Part shown: positions 22,771 through 31,261 of the stretch, piece by piece | Layout of the letters: each line of letters opens with the position of its first letter | How positions within the stretch are numbered: the first letter of the stretch is position 1 | IMG/VR virus record: IMGVR_UViG_3300002460_000075 | Span: 1,766 to 40,832 of that record | From: a virus | Reading direction: 5' to 3' (one strand) | Length of the DNA stretch: 39,067 nucleotides | Position numbers and translations under genes: made by a program | Notes under the pieces: model-generated | Told to the model about the DNA's origin: nothing | The model's database searches: none | The model's input: the letters and a program-made list of their open reading frames with translations, nothing else

Positions 22771-23205
22771 ATGGAAGATAATGCCCCGCAACCAATAATA
22801 CCCCCGCAACCATCAACTCCTCCAGAATCAATATCTACGCTTAAACCAACTACTGAAACTAAAACAGAAGAAAAAAAAGAAGAACCAGCCGTTGAAATTC
22901 CAGAAGAAAATTGGAGGGTGTCGCCTTTATTTTACGAAGTAGCTAGTTTTTTAGGAATAGATGAGAAAAATTACGAGACGGCCGCCCCAAAAATGTCTTT
23001 AATTGTTGATTGGGCGATTACTCAAGCTAAATCTAATAAAGTACATGATCTTCTACCTATTATTAGTCAATTAGAACGAACATTAATGCCACCTACATGG
23101 GGAGAGAGACGCTATGAAGTTTTATATCGTTATTTAAGATTAGCAATTAAAAGAGATGCTTTTGAAAAAGCATTAAATTCTTTTAAAATGAAAGGAGGAA
23201 AATAA
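22771..23205 (+). CDS. Hypothetical structural-region protein (144 aa)
   Basis: Residues 1-45 are Pro/Glu/Thr-rich and disordered (PQPIIPPQPSTPPES); residues 48-144 form a helical domain (SPLFYEVASFLGIDEKN, LLPIISQLERTLMPP, YEVLYRYLRLAIKRD). No named family. Its place between a fibre gene and a small virion-type gene suggests a virion or assembly role. Driven by P6, perhaps leaderless. Confidence 0.5.
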   Translation: MEDNAPQPIIPPQPSTPPESISTLKPTTETKTEEKKEEPAVEIPEENWRVSPLFYEVASFLGIDEKNYETAAPKMSLIVDWAITQAKSNKVHDLLPIISQLERTLMPPTWGERRYEVLYRYLRLAIKRDAFEKALNSFKMKGGK

Positions 23206-23206
23206 T

Positions 23207-23491
23207 ATGCCAATAGCTAGAGAAAGAATGGCCACTCGTGGAACAATGTATCCTCAGGTTGTAGAATTATCGGGGTTTGATCCTTTGATTGGTTATCGTA
23301 TTTCAGATAGAGACAGTGATAATGCCGATTTTAATTACTACGGTTATTTGGATGCTGATGGCGGATACTATATTATGCAAGAAAACTTATCTAATGGAGC
23401 ATATAGATATACTAAAGGAACTAGCGAATATGCAACCGCCTGGACCAACCGTAGTTCGCAATCGTATGATTACTTTAATGTGATTTTTTAA
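23207..23491 (+). CDS. Small phage protein, probably structural (94 aa)
   Basis: A 94-residue beta-type, Tyr-rich protein (NADFNYYGYLDADGGYYIM, then SQSYDYFNVIF). Similar Tyr-rich small proteins that describe a repeated pattern of G-Y-x-D-x-D-G-G-x-Y occur near fibre genes in environmental phages; function not established. The AAAGGAGG site eight bases before ATG 23207 indicates strong translation, unlike the glycosyltransferases that follow. Confidence 0.55.
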   Translation: MPIARERMATRGTMYPQVVELSGFDPLIGYRISDRDSDNADFNYYGYLDADGGYYIMQENLSNGAYRYTKGTSEYATAWTNRSSQSYDYFNVIF

Positions 23492-23495
23492 AATT

Positions 23496-24293
23496 ATGCC
23501 AATTAAGTTAAGTTGTATAATTCCAAGCTACAAAGATCCTCTTCTTATGAAAACTATTAACTCCCTTTTAGTTAACTCTCAACTTGGTAATCAACTTGAA
23601 ATTATAGCTATTTGGGATGGGTATTATCCAACTTTTGAAATTATAAACGATGATCGGGTAAGATATATTCATCTGGGAAAAAATAGAGGAATGCGAGGGG
23701 CCATAAATGCTGGTGTTGATATTGCGCAAGGAGAATTTCTAATGAGGACTGATGAGCACTGTATGTTTGCTGAAGGATTCGATAAGGAAATAACCGATGT
23801 TTGTCAACCGAATTGGATTATAACCGCAAGAAGATATTTTCTTGACCCAGTAAAGTGGGAAGTTATGGATATTCCCCACATTGATTACGAAAAATTAGTT
23901 ATTCAAAACGGAATTAAATTTGCTGGTCAGCGATGGAGAGATAGGGATAAGGAGAGAAAAAATATTGCAATTGATGAAACTATGGCAATGCAGGGAAGTT
24001 GTTGGGTAATGCCCCGCGCGTGGTTTCAAAAAGTTGTGGGAGAACTTCAGACCGAAGGATATGGACCAAGCTATCAGGATTCTCACGAGATGATTTTTAA
24101 AACTTGGCAAAATGGCGGGAAAATGATGCTTAATAAAAATACTTGGTTTGCCCATAAACATAGAAGTTTTCCGAGAACACATCAGGAGGGAAGTAGGGAA
24201 AATCCTTCAAAACGTGAGGATAGTTGGGCTTACGCTTTATCCGTATGGAAAGATTATTATGATAAAGAAGTTAGGAAAAAGTGGAATATATAA
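23496..24293 (+). CDS. GT2-family glycosyltransferase, DxHC group (265 aa)
   Basis: KLSCIIPSYKDPLLMKTINS is the GT2 first strand; GKNRGMRGAINAGVDIAQGE (from about residue 66) leads to MRTDEHCMFAEGFD (from about 88), where the metal motif reads D-E-H-C rather than D-x-D; MAMQGSCWVMPRAWF (about 165-179) is the acceptor motif. The genes at 29600 and 36511 share DxHC and QGSCW/F, so the three are paralogues within the phage. First gene of the second island. Confidence 0.85.
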   Translation: MPIKLSCIIPSYKDPLLMKTINSLLVNSQLGNQLEIIAIWDGYYPTFEIINDDRVRYIHLGKNRGMRGAINAGVDIAQGEFLMRTDEHCMFAEGFDKEITDVCQPNWIITARRYFLDPVKWEVMDIPHIDYEKLVIQNGIKFAGQRWRDRDKERKNIAIDETMAMQGSCWVMPRAWFQKVVGELQTEGYGPSYQDSHEMIFKTWQNGGKMMLNKNTWFAHKHRSFPRTHQEGSRENPSKREDSWAYALSVWKDYYDKEVRKKWNI

Positions 24294-24295
24294 AT

Positions 24296-25513
24296 ATGTG
24301 TGGCTTTGTGATTTATAAAAAACAGGGGAATAATGAATTTATTAAGTATCGCGGTCCTGATATGACCAACGAACTTCATCGACATAATTTTAACTTCATT
24401 CATAATCTTCTTTCTGTAACTGGAGAGTTTACTTCACAACCTTATATAGATGGAGAAATTGTCTGTCTTTATAATGGAGAAATTTATAATCAGCCATATG
24501 CAAAGAGTGACGGTGAAGTTTTAATTCCGCTTTATAAAAATTTTGGTTATGATTTTCCTAAACATTTGGATGGGGAGTTTGCTATCGCAATCTATGATTT
24601 TGAGGCGGAACTAGCCATTTTTGTTACTGATCCTTTTGCAACCAAACCACTTTGGATACACGGTATTGAATGTGCTAGTTATTATAGTGGTGTTGGAGGA
24701 TTACAACTCGCCCCAAATACGATTCTTATAAAAGATATCCCAACTGGAGAGGAAGTATTCAAGGATAATTATCATAAATGGGATTGGAATCAGTATAAAT
24801 CTTCGTACGACGATTGGATAAAGGCTTTTTCTAATGCTATTAAAAAAAGAGCCGTTAATGGTTGTTTTATTGGCCTCTCCTCGGGATATGATAGTGGAGC
24901 TATTCATGCTGAATTATTAAAGCGAGAAATAGCGTTTAAATCTTTTTCCATAATGAATAACGAAAATAAGGAAACTATTAAAAAAAGAATTACTACAGGT
25001 GAGGAATTTGAAGAGTTAGAGTTCGATTTTAAAAAAATAAAAGAGATGTTACAGAGTAAGATGGAAAAAGTACCTTATTATTTTGCCCAAGAAAAGCAAG
25101 TTTTAGATGATGTTGCCTCAGTCGGGTTAGGGGCAATCTGTCAGAAAGCAGGTGTTGAGGGTCGGAAAGTATTATTATCTGGCCAGGGGGCGGATGAAAT
25201 CATTGGTGATTATGCTCTTTATCCCAAACAAAGTAATTTCAAGGGGATTTTTCCTCAGAAATTAACAGAATGGCAGAATTTTGCGAATGGTTTTCAAAGA
25301 GATTATTTAAATAAAGAGGAATATGTCGCGGGAGCTTTTGGAATTGAGACGCGTTATCCATTTCTTGATCAACAAGTGGTTCAGGAGTTTCTCTGGTTGT
25401 CGACAGAACTCAAAAACCGTCATTATAAAGCCCCTCTTTATGAATATTTAACACGTAATAATGTCCCATTTGATGAAAATGTTAAAAAAGGATTCCGACC
25501 CATCTCTATATAG
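24296..25513 (+). CDS. Asparagine synthetase B-like glutamine amidotransferase
   Basis: A 405-residue class II amidotransferase. Cys2 (MCGFVIY) is the glutaminase nucleophile; YRGPD (18-22), LYNGEIYN (58-65), SDGEVL (71-76) and LDGEFAIAIYD (91-101) complete that domain. LSSGYDS (194-200) is the ATP-pyrophosphate loop and SGQGADEIIGDY lies near 300. It is shorter than housekeeping AsnB (about 500-630 residues). AsnB-like enzymes in polysaccharide clusters amidate sugar carboxylates; the sugar dehydrogenase at 34626 could supply these. ATG 24296 is the only start that exposes Cys after Met processing. Confidence 0.9.
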   Translation: MCGFVIYKKQGNNEFIKYRGPDMTNELHRHNFNFIHNLLSVTGEFTSQPYIDGEIVCLYNGEIYNQPYAKSDGEVLIPLYKNFGYDFPKHLDGEFAIAIYDFEAELAIFVTDPFATKPLWIHGIECASYYSGVGGLQLAPNTILIKDIPTGEEVFKDNYHKWDWNQYKSSYDDWIKAFSNAIKKRAVNGCFIGLSSGYDSGAIHAELLKREIAFKSFSIMNNENKETIKKRITTGEEFEELEFDFKKIKEMLQSKMEKVPYYFAQEKQVLDDVASVGLGAICQKAGVEGRKVLLSGQGADEIIGDYALYPKQSNFKGIFPQKLTEWQNFANGFQRDYLNKEEYVAGAFGIETRYPFLDQQVVQEFLWLSTELKNRHYKAPLYEYLTRNNVPFDENVKKGFRPISI

Positions 25514-25916
25514 GATTTGGTATAACGATTGGGTTTCCCAAAATGCTAGGGGAAAAGTACTAGATGTGGGTAAATCAAAGTATTGGGAATATGGTTTTCC
25601 AACAATTGATATTAACCCGAAAATGAAACCAACTTATCTTGGAAATATTAAACATACAGCTTTTCCTGATAATACATTTGATTTAGTGCTTTGCAACGGT
25701 ATGATAGAATTTGTGGAAAATCCGCAGGTAATGATAAATGAAATAAAGAGGATTTTGAAATTTGGTGGTACTGCGATTTTTGGGTTTGTTGGTAATAAAT
25801 ACCCACCTTATAAAAAAAATTGGAGATATTATGACGGTAAGGAATATTTTTTTGGAAATATTTATAGGAAAAATTTTGATAATGAATATTACTTTATAAT
25901 TTGTAAAAAAATATGA
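25461..25916 (+). CDS. Class I SAM-dependent methyltransferase (4)
   Basis: Motif I is degenerate but visible (GKVLDVGKSKYWEYG, about residues 31-45); PTIDINPKMKPTYLGN and HTAFPDNTFDLVLCNGMIEFV (from about 65) follow the Methyltransf_11 plan, then EIKRILKFGGTAIFGFVG. It overlaps the end of the AsnB gene by 53 bases from ATG 25461, or by 35 from ATG 25479, so the true start is uncertain. It ends in an ATGA overlap with the HNH gene. Confidence 0.75.
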   Translation: MSHLMKMLKKDSDPSLYRIWYNDWVSQNARGKVLDVGKSKYWEYGFPTIDINPKMKPTYLGNIKHTAFPDNTFDLVLCNGMIEFVENPQVMINEIKRILKFGGTAIFGFVGNKYPPYKKNWRYYDGKEYFFGNIYRKNFDNEYYFIICKKI

Positions 25917-26368
25917 AGAGAATACCATTAACAAAAGGAAAATTTGCAATAGTAGATGATGAGGATTTTGATAAACTTTCTAAGTATAGTTGGAGTGTTT
26001 CTACAAGTAGATATGCTATGCGTAGAACTAATAAACACAAAGAAAGCAAAGGAATTTATATGCATCGACAAATACTTGGGGCAAGAAAAGGACAGGAGAT
26101 AGATCATATAGATAGAGATGGATTTAATAACCAGAAATCAAATTTAAGATTTTGTACTCATTCAGAAAATATGATAAATGTAGGAATGTTAAAAAATAAT
26201 GTTTCAGGAGCTAAGGGTATTCATTGGAGTAGGTGGCATAAACTTTGGATGGCTTACATTCAGAAAGACAAAAAGCGGAAATATTTAGGTTTCTTTAAGA
26301 ATAAACAAGACGCTATTTATATTAGAATGAGAGCAGAAAAGTTATATTATGCAAATATGATTTTATGA
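25913..26368 (+). CDS. HNH homing endonuclease with AP2 domain
   Basis: A 151-residue free-standing endonuclease. MKRIPLTKGKFAIVDDEDFD is the typical start of HNH_3-type phage enzymes; GIYMHRQILGARKGQEIDHIDRDG (split here as MHRQIL and IDHIDRDG, about residues 49-70) with NNQKSNLRFCTHSENM is the HNH core; SGAKGIHWSRWHKLWMAYI and YLGFFKNKQDAIY (about 99-135) are the AP2 DNA-binding fold. It sits exactly at a gene junction with ATGA overlaps on both sides, apparently harming neither neighbour. Confidence 0.9.
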   Translation: MKRIPLTKGKFAIVDDEDFDKLSKYSWSVSTSRYAMRRTNKHKESKGIYMHRQILGARKGQEIDHIDRDGFNNQKSNLRFCTHSENMINVGMLKNNVSGAKGIHWSRWHKLWMAYIQKDKKRKYLGFFKNKQDAIYIRMRAEKLYYANMIL

Positions 26369-26964
26369 ATATTCAAGTTTATACTTCTATTACTAACCAA
26401 AAAGATTTATCAAGGACTGATATTACAATTCTTTCGGGGTACAATAAATTTATCTCCCCTGTGATGAATAGTAAGATTTATAAAATACTAGCACATAAGT
26501 TTTTAGAGTGTGATATTAGTATTTGGGTAGACGGCAATATTTATTTACTAAAAACGCCTGAAGAATTAGTTAAGGAATGGTTGGGGGGTAATGACATCGC
26601 TTTATTCAGACACTATAAAAGTAAAAATCTTGATTGGGAATTGAAGTGGATTAAATATAAATTCAACCGCCAATCTCCAGTTTCAGTGGAGGCAATTCAA
26701 CAAGTTGAACATTATAAGAAAGTGGGTGAACCCACTAAAGAAGAAATGGCTATGGGAGGAGTGGTTCTCAGAAGACATGTACCAATCGTAGAGAGATTTA
26801 ATGAAGCTTGGTGGGCAGAAATTTGCCGTTGGGGACAGCGAGACCAGTTGAGTTTACCAATGGTTTTACGGCAATTTCCCACTTTAAAAATAAATAGAAT
26901 TGATGGAAACATTAAAAGTCATCCTTATTTAAGATATGAGGATCACAAACATTATTTAACATGA
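26365..26964 (+). CDS. Putative glycosyltransferase, TOD1/MUCI70-like (DUF616)
   Basis: A 199-residue protein with CDISIWVDGNIYLL (from about residue 49), a D-x-N/D-type site, GGNDIALFRHYKSKN, then AMGGVVLRRHVPIV and WWAEICRWGQRDQLSLPMVL (from about 149). This order matches the DUF616/TOD1-MUCI70 domain, which has a glycosyltransferase-like fold and occurs in sugar clusters. Activity not known for this type. ATGA overlap with the HNH gene. Confidence 0.65.
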   Translation: MNIQVYTSITNQKDLSRTDITILSGYNKFISPVMNSKIYKILAHKFLECDISIWVDGNIYLLKTPEELVKEWLGGNDIALFRHYKSKNLDWELKWIKYKFNRQSPVSVEAIQQVEHYKKVGEPTKEEMAMGGVVLRRHVPIVERFNEAWWAEICRWGQRDQLSLPMVLRQFPTLKINRIDGNIKSHPYLRYEDHKHYLT

Positions 26965-27083
26965 AAATTATTAGATTTTCTTTAGGACTTTTCTTTTTAG
27001 GATTATGGTTTATTTATGCTAATCTTTATTATGTTTATTGTCTTTTTAGACGAATAGAATTTGATATTACGGATATAACATGA
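26961..27083 (+). CDS. Small single-pass membrane peptide (40 aa)
   Basis: A 40-residue product, MKIIRFSLGLFFLGLWFIYA, with one membrane helix (about residues 5-27) and a short acidic end. ATGA overlaps on both sides place it firmly in the operon. It may anchor a glycosyltransferase at the membrane or be an unrelated phage peptide; nothing decides. Confidence 0.55.
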   Translation: MKIIRFSLGLFFLGLWFIYANLYYVYCLFRRIEFDITDIT

Positions 27084-27568
27084 AAATATTGTATAGAGAC
27101 GATGATATAAATGTTTATACGAATGCTTTTACGTTTAAAAAATTACATCAACAGTTTATAGACAAAAACACCACCCACACTGTAGCGATTCTTATGAAAG
27201 ATTTGTGGGAAAACCATGCTCTTTTTTGGTATTTGGCAACGACTCCCTTTTTAGAGATTGGGTTACACGGGTGGACACATGTTGATTACAGTCAACTTGG
27301 TTATGCGGATTGTCGGGGGGATTTACAAAAATCTTTGGATTATTGGAAGACCAATGTTAAACGAATGCTTAATTTAAGTGAAGTTCCAGAAAATAAAAAA
27401 ATTAAAGTCTTTTTTGCTCCGTGGAATAAGGAAGGAGAAATAATTAAAACCGTTTGTCAAGATCTGAATTTAAAATTCTGTAATATTAAAAGTGGTGAGT
27501 GGGAGGGTTATAAAGTTAAGTCATTTCATTGGTGGAATTGTATAATTGATAATTGGAAACCTTTATGA
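27080..27568 (+). CDS. NodB-like polysaccharide deacetylase-type protein
   Basis: A 162-residue protein with RDDDIN (residues 6-11), the catalytic-base/metal Asp pair, EIGLHGWTHVDYS (59-71), the H-x-x-x-H zinc motif, and FFAPWN near 111-116, the third NodB-homology motif. The fold removes N- or O-acetyl groups from polysaccharides. It is short and shows no signal peptide, so it probably acts in the cytoplasm on the assembling glycan. Second deacetylase type in the window after the PIG-L enzyme. Confidence 0.75.
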   Translation: MKILYRDDDINVYTNAFTFKKLHQQFIDKNTTHTVAILMKDLWENHALFWYLATTPFLEIGLHGWTHVDYSQLGYADCRGDLQKSLDYWKTNVKRMLNLSEVPENKKIKVFFAPWNKEGEIIKTVCQDLNLKFCNIKSGEWEGYKVKSFHWWNCIIDNWKPL

Positions 27569-28371
27569 AAATATTACTTTTACATGGAGATAAATATCCG
27601 TGGGCGTCAACTCATCGGGCTGAAGCTTTAAAAAAAGAATGGATTAATGATGAGGTGGATATTTTAAGTTTTTGGGATAGACTTGGGAAGGACTATGATG
27701 TTGTTCAGGTTGTTCATAGTGGAGGAATGACAAGAATAAAAGATTATCTTTTAGCACATAAAGACAGAGTTTTTACCACTCTTGCTTCCCAAAGAACACT
27801 GGATGGTATGTTTGACAATAAAAAAGACCTACTTGAAATTTATAAACAGACGGTCTGCTGTGTTGCTTTAAACCAAATACTTAAGGCTAAATTATTAGCT
27901 TTAGACAGTCAAATTAATACTGTCTATATCCCCAACGGAGTAGATACGGAATTATTTAATAATTCTTTTATTGTGGGTTTTGTTGGGGCAAAGGACAGTC
28001 ATGAACACAAGGGTTATGAGTTGGTTTGTCGGGCTTGTGATGAGTTGGGGTTAACATTGGAAACTATAAGCGGGAACGTTCCTATAGATAAAATGCCTGA
28101 TTTTTACCGTCAAATAGACTGTTTAGTTATTCCAAGCGAAAGTGAGGGTTGTAACAACCCCACGCTTGAAGCCTTAGCTATGAATAAGCCAGTGATTTCC
28201 ACTAAAGTTGGAATAGTTGCGGATTTAGAAGGTGTAATTTTAGTAGATCGTACAGTTGACAGTATTAAACAAGCATTAAAAAAATTAAGTGGGCGCCTTC
28301 AGATGGTGGAGAAATACACTTGGAAAAAGGTTGCGACACAATATCACGCTCTTTATGACAGAATTATGTAA
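27565..28371 (+). CDS. GT4-family glycosyltransferase (268 aa)
   Basis: MKILLLHGDKYPWASTHRAE opens a GT-B N-domain; VYIPNGVDTELF marks the crossover; GFVGAKDSHEHKGYELV and PSESEGCNNPTLEALAMNKP carry the donor-binding E-x7-E motif. At 268 residues it is compact; the first domain is reduced. Start ATG 27565 (ATGA overlap) is preferred over an upstream start that adds four residues. It ends 17 bases inside the next methyltransferase gene. Confidence 0.85.
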   Translation: MKILLLHGDKYPWASTHRAEALKKEWINDEVDILSFWDRLGKDYDVVQVVHSGGMTRIKDYLLAHKDRVFTTLASQRTLDGMFDNKKDLLEIYKQTVCCVALNQILKAKLLALDSQINTVYIPNGVDTELFNNSFIVGFVGAKDSHEHKGYELVCRACDELGLTLETISGNVPIDKMPDFYRQIDCLVIPSESEGCNNPTLEALAMNKPVISTKVGIVADLEGVILVDRTVDSIKQALKKLSGRLQMVEKYTWKKVATQYHALYDRIM

Positions 28372-28924
28372 TTTGGCATATAAATATGGTACGGACAAAT
28401 GTCCGCAGTTGGGGCATAGCTATACTCCTTTTTATTATGAATTACTTAAGGATAAAAGAACAACCTTTAAAAAAATCTTAGAGATTGGAATAGGAAGTGC
28501 ACAAACAATGCAATGGGTTCCTTCCCATTATCACGTAGGAGCAAGTCTTAGAATGTGGCGGGATTTTTTCCCTACTGCCCAAATTTATGGCGTGGATCGG
28601 AAGTCTAGTTGTATGTTTAAAGATGATCGGATTACTACTCTCCAATTAGATATGAATTGGCGATCAAGTATGACGAGTTTAATTGAAAAGATCGGTTCCG
28701 ATATTGATTTAGTAGTAGATGATGGTTCTCATAAACTTAAAGCTCAAGCTTATTTAGTAAAATATCTTTTACCTCTTATTAAAAAGGGTGTACTTTATAT
28801 TATTGAAGATGCTAAACAGGTTGAAGAACTTAAAAATTTAGCTGTTAGCTTAGGTTATAAAGCTCAATATTATAAATTTTCAGAAGAACATGAAAGGGAT
28901 ACTTTAGTTGTTATTAATAAATGA
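28355..28924 (+). CDS. SAM-dependent O-methyltransferase, macrocin/mycinamicin type (5)
   Basis: A 189-residue enzyme beginning LCNLAYKYGTDKCPQLGHSY, the N-terminal pattern N-x-x-x-x-K-Y-G-T-D-K of sugar O-methyltransferases of the mycinamicin VI / macrocin type. ILEIGIGSAQTM is motif I, GASLRMWRDFFPTAQIYGVD the following helix-strand, and DLVVDDGSHKLKAQ the metal/acid motif. Known relatives methylate deoxysugars on natural products. ATG 28355 chosen; an upstream in-frame start lies in the GT4 gene. Confidence 0.85.
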   Translation: MTELCNLAYKYGTDKCPQLGHSYTPFYYELLKDKRTTFKKILEIGIGSAQTMQWVPSHYHVGASLRMWRDFFPTAQIYGVDRKSSCMFKDDRITTLQLDMNWRSSMTSLIEKIGSDIDLVVDDGSHKLKAQAYLVKYLLPLIKKGVLYIIEDAKQVEELKNLAVSLGYKAQYYKFSEEHERDTLVVINK

Positions 28925-29598
28925 ATACTACAGTACTTTATTGTTCTTCAAATAGAGAAAAACCAGAATTTGAGGAAAGAATAAGAAATAATATTCTAAA
29001 AAATTGTGGAAATTTAGATATTATATGTGTCTCTCAAAAACCAATACCCAATTTTGGTACAAATATAGTCGTAGGAGATAATATTGGAGTATCAGGATTT
29101 AATTTCTTTCGTCAAATACAAATAGGACTTAATGAAATTAAAACAAGGTTTATGATTTCAGCGGAAGCCGACTGTGTTTATCCTCCAGACTACTTTACGT
29201 TTGTGCCAGAAAAAGAAGATGTTTGTTATCGTAATAAAAATTTATATGTAATGGGACAACATCGGGTATACTTTTATAAAAAGGAGGAAGGGGCCACTCA
29301 CGCTCAGGTTGTGAGTACAAAATTTTATTTAGACACTCTCAATGAACTCTTTATGGGCGAACCAGAATGGAGTATTGGACAGAAAAACTTTCCTAAAGAA
29401 AAGTTCCATCAAAAAAGAGAGGATGTTTTTACTAAAATTGAATATTACGAAACCAAAAATCCCGTAGTTCAAATCAAAACTTCCCAAAGCATGAGAAATT
29501 ATACTAATTCGGATCGTATCCCTAGATATAAAATTCCCTATTGGGGGGATGGGAAAGCTTTTAGGAAGAAATATTATGATATTGGAATAATCCACTAA
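28921..29598 (+). CDS. GT-A-like putative glycosyltransferase (225 aa)
   Basis: MNTTVLYCSSNREKPEFEER starts a GT-A-like strand-helix; QIQIGLNEIKTRFMISAEAD and CVYPPDYFTFVPEKEDVCY place an A-E-A-D acidic motif near residues 80-83. The gene at 33874 has the same plan (FFCEHD, FDFVPPKNN), so the two are paralogues. No exact family is named. ATGA overlap at the start. Confidence 0.65.
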   Translation: MNTTVLYCSSNREKPEFEERIRNNILKNCGNLDIICVSQKPIPNFGTNIVVGDNIGVSGFNFFRQIQIGLNEIKTRFMISAEADCVYPPDYFTFVPEKEDVCYRNKNLYVMGQHRVYFYKKEEGATHAQVVSTKFYLDTLNELFMGEPEWSIGQKNFPKEKFHQKREDVFTKIEYYETKNPVVQIKTSQSMRNYTNSDRIPRYKIPYWGDGKAFRKKYYDIGIIH

Positions 29599-29599
29599 A

Positions 29600-30475
29600 A
29601 TGTTGAGTATTATTATTCCAGCTTATTATGAGCCTTTTCTCGATAAAACAATAAATTCTATTTTTGAGAGCGTAACTGAAGATATAGAAATTATTGTGGT
29701 TTTAGATGGTTGGAAACCAGAGCAATTAGATAAAAGGGTGAAAGTAATTGAATTTAATGAACATCGGGGAATGAGAACGGCTATAAATGAAGGAATTAAA
29801 CAAGCGCAGGGAAAATTTATTCTAAAAAGCGACGCCCACTGTTTATATGCTCAAGGATTTGATGAAATTTTAACTAAAGATTGTCAAGAAAGTTGGTTGA
29901 TGGTTCCTAGAAGATATGTATTAAATGAGGTCAATTGGGAAATAAAGAGAGAGACGGTTTTTTATGACTATCATTATTTAACTTTTCCTAATGGGGAAAC
30001 TAAATGGGGTTATGCGTTAATACCTTTCCATCATTGGAAAATTTATAATGACCAAAAGATAGATGATACAATGACGTTTCAAGGAAGTTGTTGGGTAGCA
30101 AATAGAGAATATTTTCTCAAACATATAGGTTTGTTAGATGATAAAACTTATGCTGGTTTTGGGGGAGAACAAATAGAGATTAGTCTAAAATATTGGTTGA
30201 GGGGGGGAGAAGTAAAGGTTAATAAAAATATATGGTACGCCCATTTCGGTAAGAGAAAACATTTTCATTTACAAACTAATAAATCAAGTCATAATTTAAA
30301 AAGGAGTATTGACGTATTGAGGAGTCGGGAATTATTAACCAAGCATTTTATCAATAATGAAATTCCGAATATGATTTATCCTTTTGAGTGGGTGGTTGAG
30401 AAGTTTTGGCCGATACCAGGATGGGAACCCAATTGGAAGGAATTATTTCCAAAAATAAAATATAAATATTTATGA
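29600..30475 (+). CDS. GT2-family glycosyltransferase, DxHC group (291 aa)
   Basis: MLSIIIPAYYEPFLDKTINS with VVLDGWKP, EHRGMRTAINEGIKQAQGKF and LKSDAHCLYAQGFD (metal motif D-A-H-C near residue 75) and MTFQGSCWVANREYF (about 155). GGEQIEISLKYWLRGGEVKV forms the catalytic-base end. Close paralogue of the enzymes at 23496 and 36511. Its C-terminal KIKYKYL is matched by the remnant at 31199-31261. Ends in ATGA overlap with the next gene. Confidence 0.85.
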   Translation: MLSIIIPAYYEPFLDKTINSIFESVTEDIEIIVVLDGWKPEQLDKRVKVIEFNEHRGMRTAINEGIKQAQGKFILKSDAHCLYAQGFDEILTKDCQESWLMVPRRYVLNEVNWEIKRETVFYDYHYLTFPNGETKWGYALIPFHHWKIYNDQKIDDTMTFQGSCWVANREYFLKHIGLLDDKTYAGFGGEQIEISLKYWLRGGEVKVNKNIWYAHFGKRKHFHLQTNKSSHNLKRSIDVLRSRELLTKHFINNEIPNMIYPFEWVVEKFWPIPGWEPNWKELFPKIKYKYL

Positions 30476-31197
30476 AAAACTTAATGGTTTATATACATCC
30501 AAGAGGGGCGTTTGATCGGGATAGCGAATTAATGAATGAGATTCAAATAGATAATAGTTTAGATTATTGGAAACCAGAGGATATTATTTTAGCTACAAAC
30601 TTCCCCTATGAGTATCATGGAATTAAGTCTTTAGTGGTTGATCCAAAAGTTTATCTTCCGTCTGATTATGAACAGATTTATAATGGAATATGGCGTTTTG
30701 TGAAATTTTTTGTTACAATTCATCTTATAGAAAATAAGATTATTAATGAATTAACTTGGGTGCATGATTTTGATAGTTTTCAGTTAATACATCTTGATCT
30801 TCCTCCCTTGGATAGGGATTTTTTTCTTCTTGATTATGGTTATAGATCCAAAATTCAATTAGGAAATGTTTTTTTTAAACCTAGTGCCCTAGATTCTTTT
30901 AAATGGATGACAGAAATAATGATTAAGTATAAAATTCATGAGGAGGATGCTTTAAATCATCATTTAATTCCTCAAAATTATAATAATATTCATAGTCGTT
31001 TTAGAAAGTTAAATATTACTTATAATATTGGGGTAAGGCATGTTCAATTGAAGATAAATTTTGCAGAAAAACCAGTAAAAATTGCTCATTTCCATCCAGC
31101 CAAAAAACATCAAGCAGATCAATATAAAGAAACTAATCTTTTGTCACCAAAACTATATAAGTTATTAAATGACCGATTTAGCTTGAATTGGTATTGA
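30472..31197 (+). CDS. Conserved island protein, paralogue A (GT-A-like, unknown family)
   Basis: A 241-residue protein that aligns along its whole length with the product of 31905: MKNLMVYIHP vs MKNLLIYINP; LATNFPYEY vs LVTNFPYKY; WVHDFDSFQ vs WLHDLDAYQ; LNITYNIGVR vs LNYTYNFGVR; KIAHFHPAK vs KVLHFHPER. The H-D-x-D motif and mixed strand-helix order suggest a GT-A-type transferase, but I cannot name a family. The two genes flank a GT2 remnant and an FkbM gene. Confidence 0.55.
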   Translation: MKNLMVYIHPRGAFDRDSELMNEIQIDNSLDYWKPEDIILATNFPYEYHGIKSLVVDPKVYLPSDYEQIYNGIWRFVKFFVTIHLIENKIINELTWVHDFDSFQLIHLDLPPLDRDFFLLDYGYRSKIQLGNVFFKPSALDSFKWMTEIMIKYKIHEEDALNHHLIPQNYNNIHSRFRKLNITYNIGVRHVQLKINFAEKPVKIAHFHPAKKHQADQYKETNLLSPKLYKLLNDRFSLNWY

Positions 31198-31198
31198 T

Positions 31199-31261
31199 AT
31201 GTTGATCATAATTATTCCAGTTCATAGGGAATATTACAAAGTTAAGTATAAATATTTATGA
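31199..31261 (+). pseudogene. Remnant of a GT2 gene with internal deletion
   Basis: The frame reads MLIIIIPVHREYYKVKYKYL and stops. The first ten residues are a GT2 N-terminal strand (compare MLSIIIPAYYEP of the gene at 29600) and the last seven (KVKYKYL) match the KIKYKYL C-terminus of the same gene, whose following bases (TATAAATATTTATGA) are also the same. So a GT2 gene of about 290 codons seems to have lost nearly all of its interior. Its TGA overlaps the FkbM start. Confidence 0.65.
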
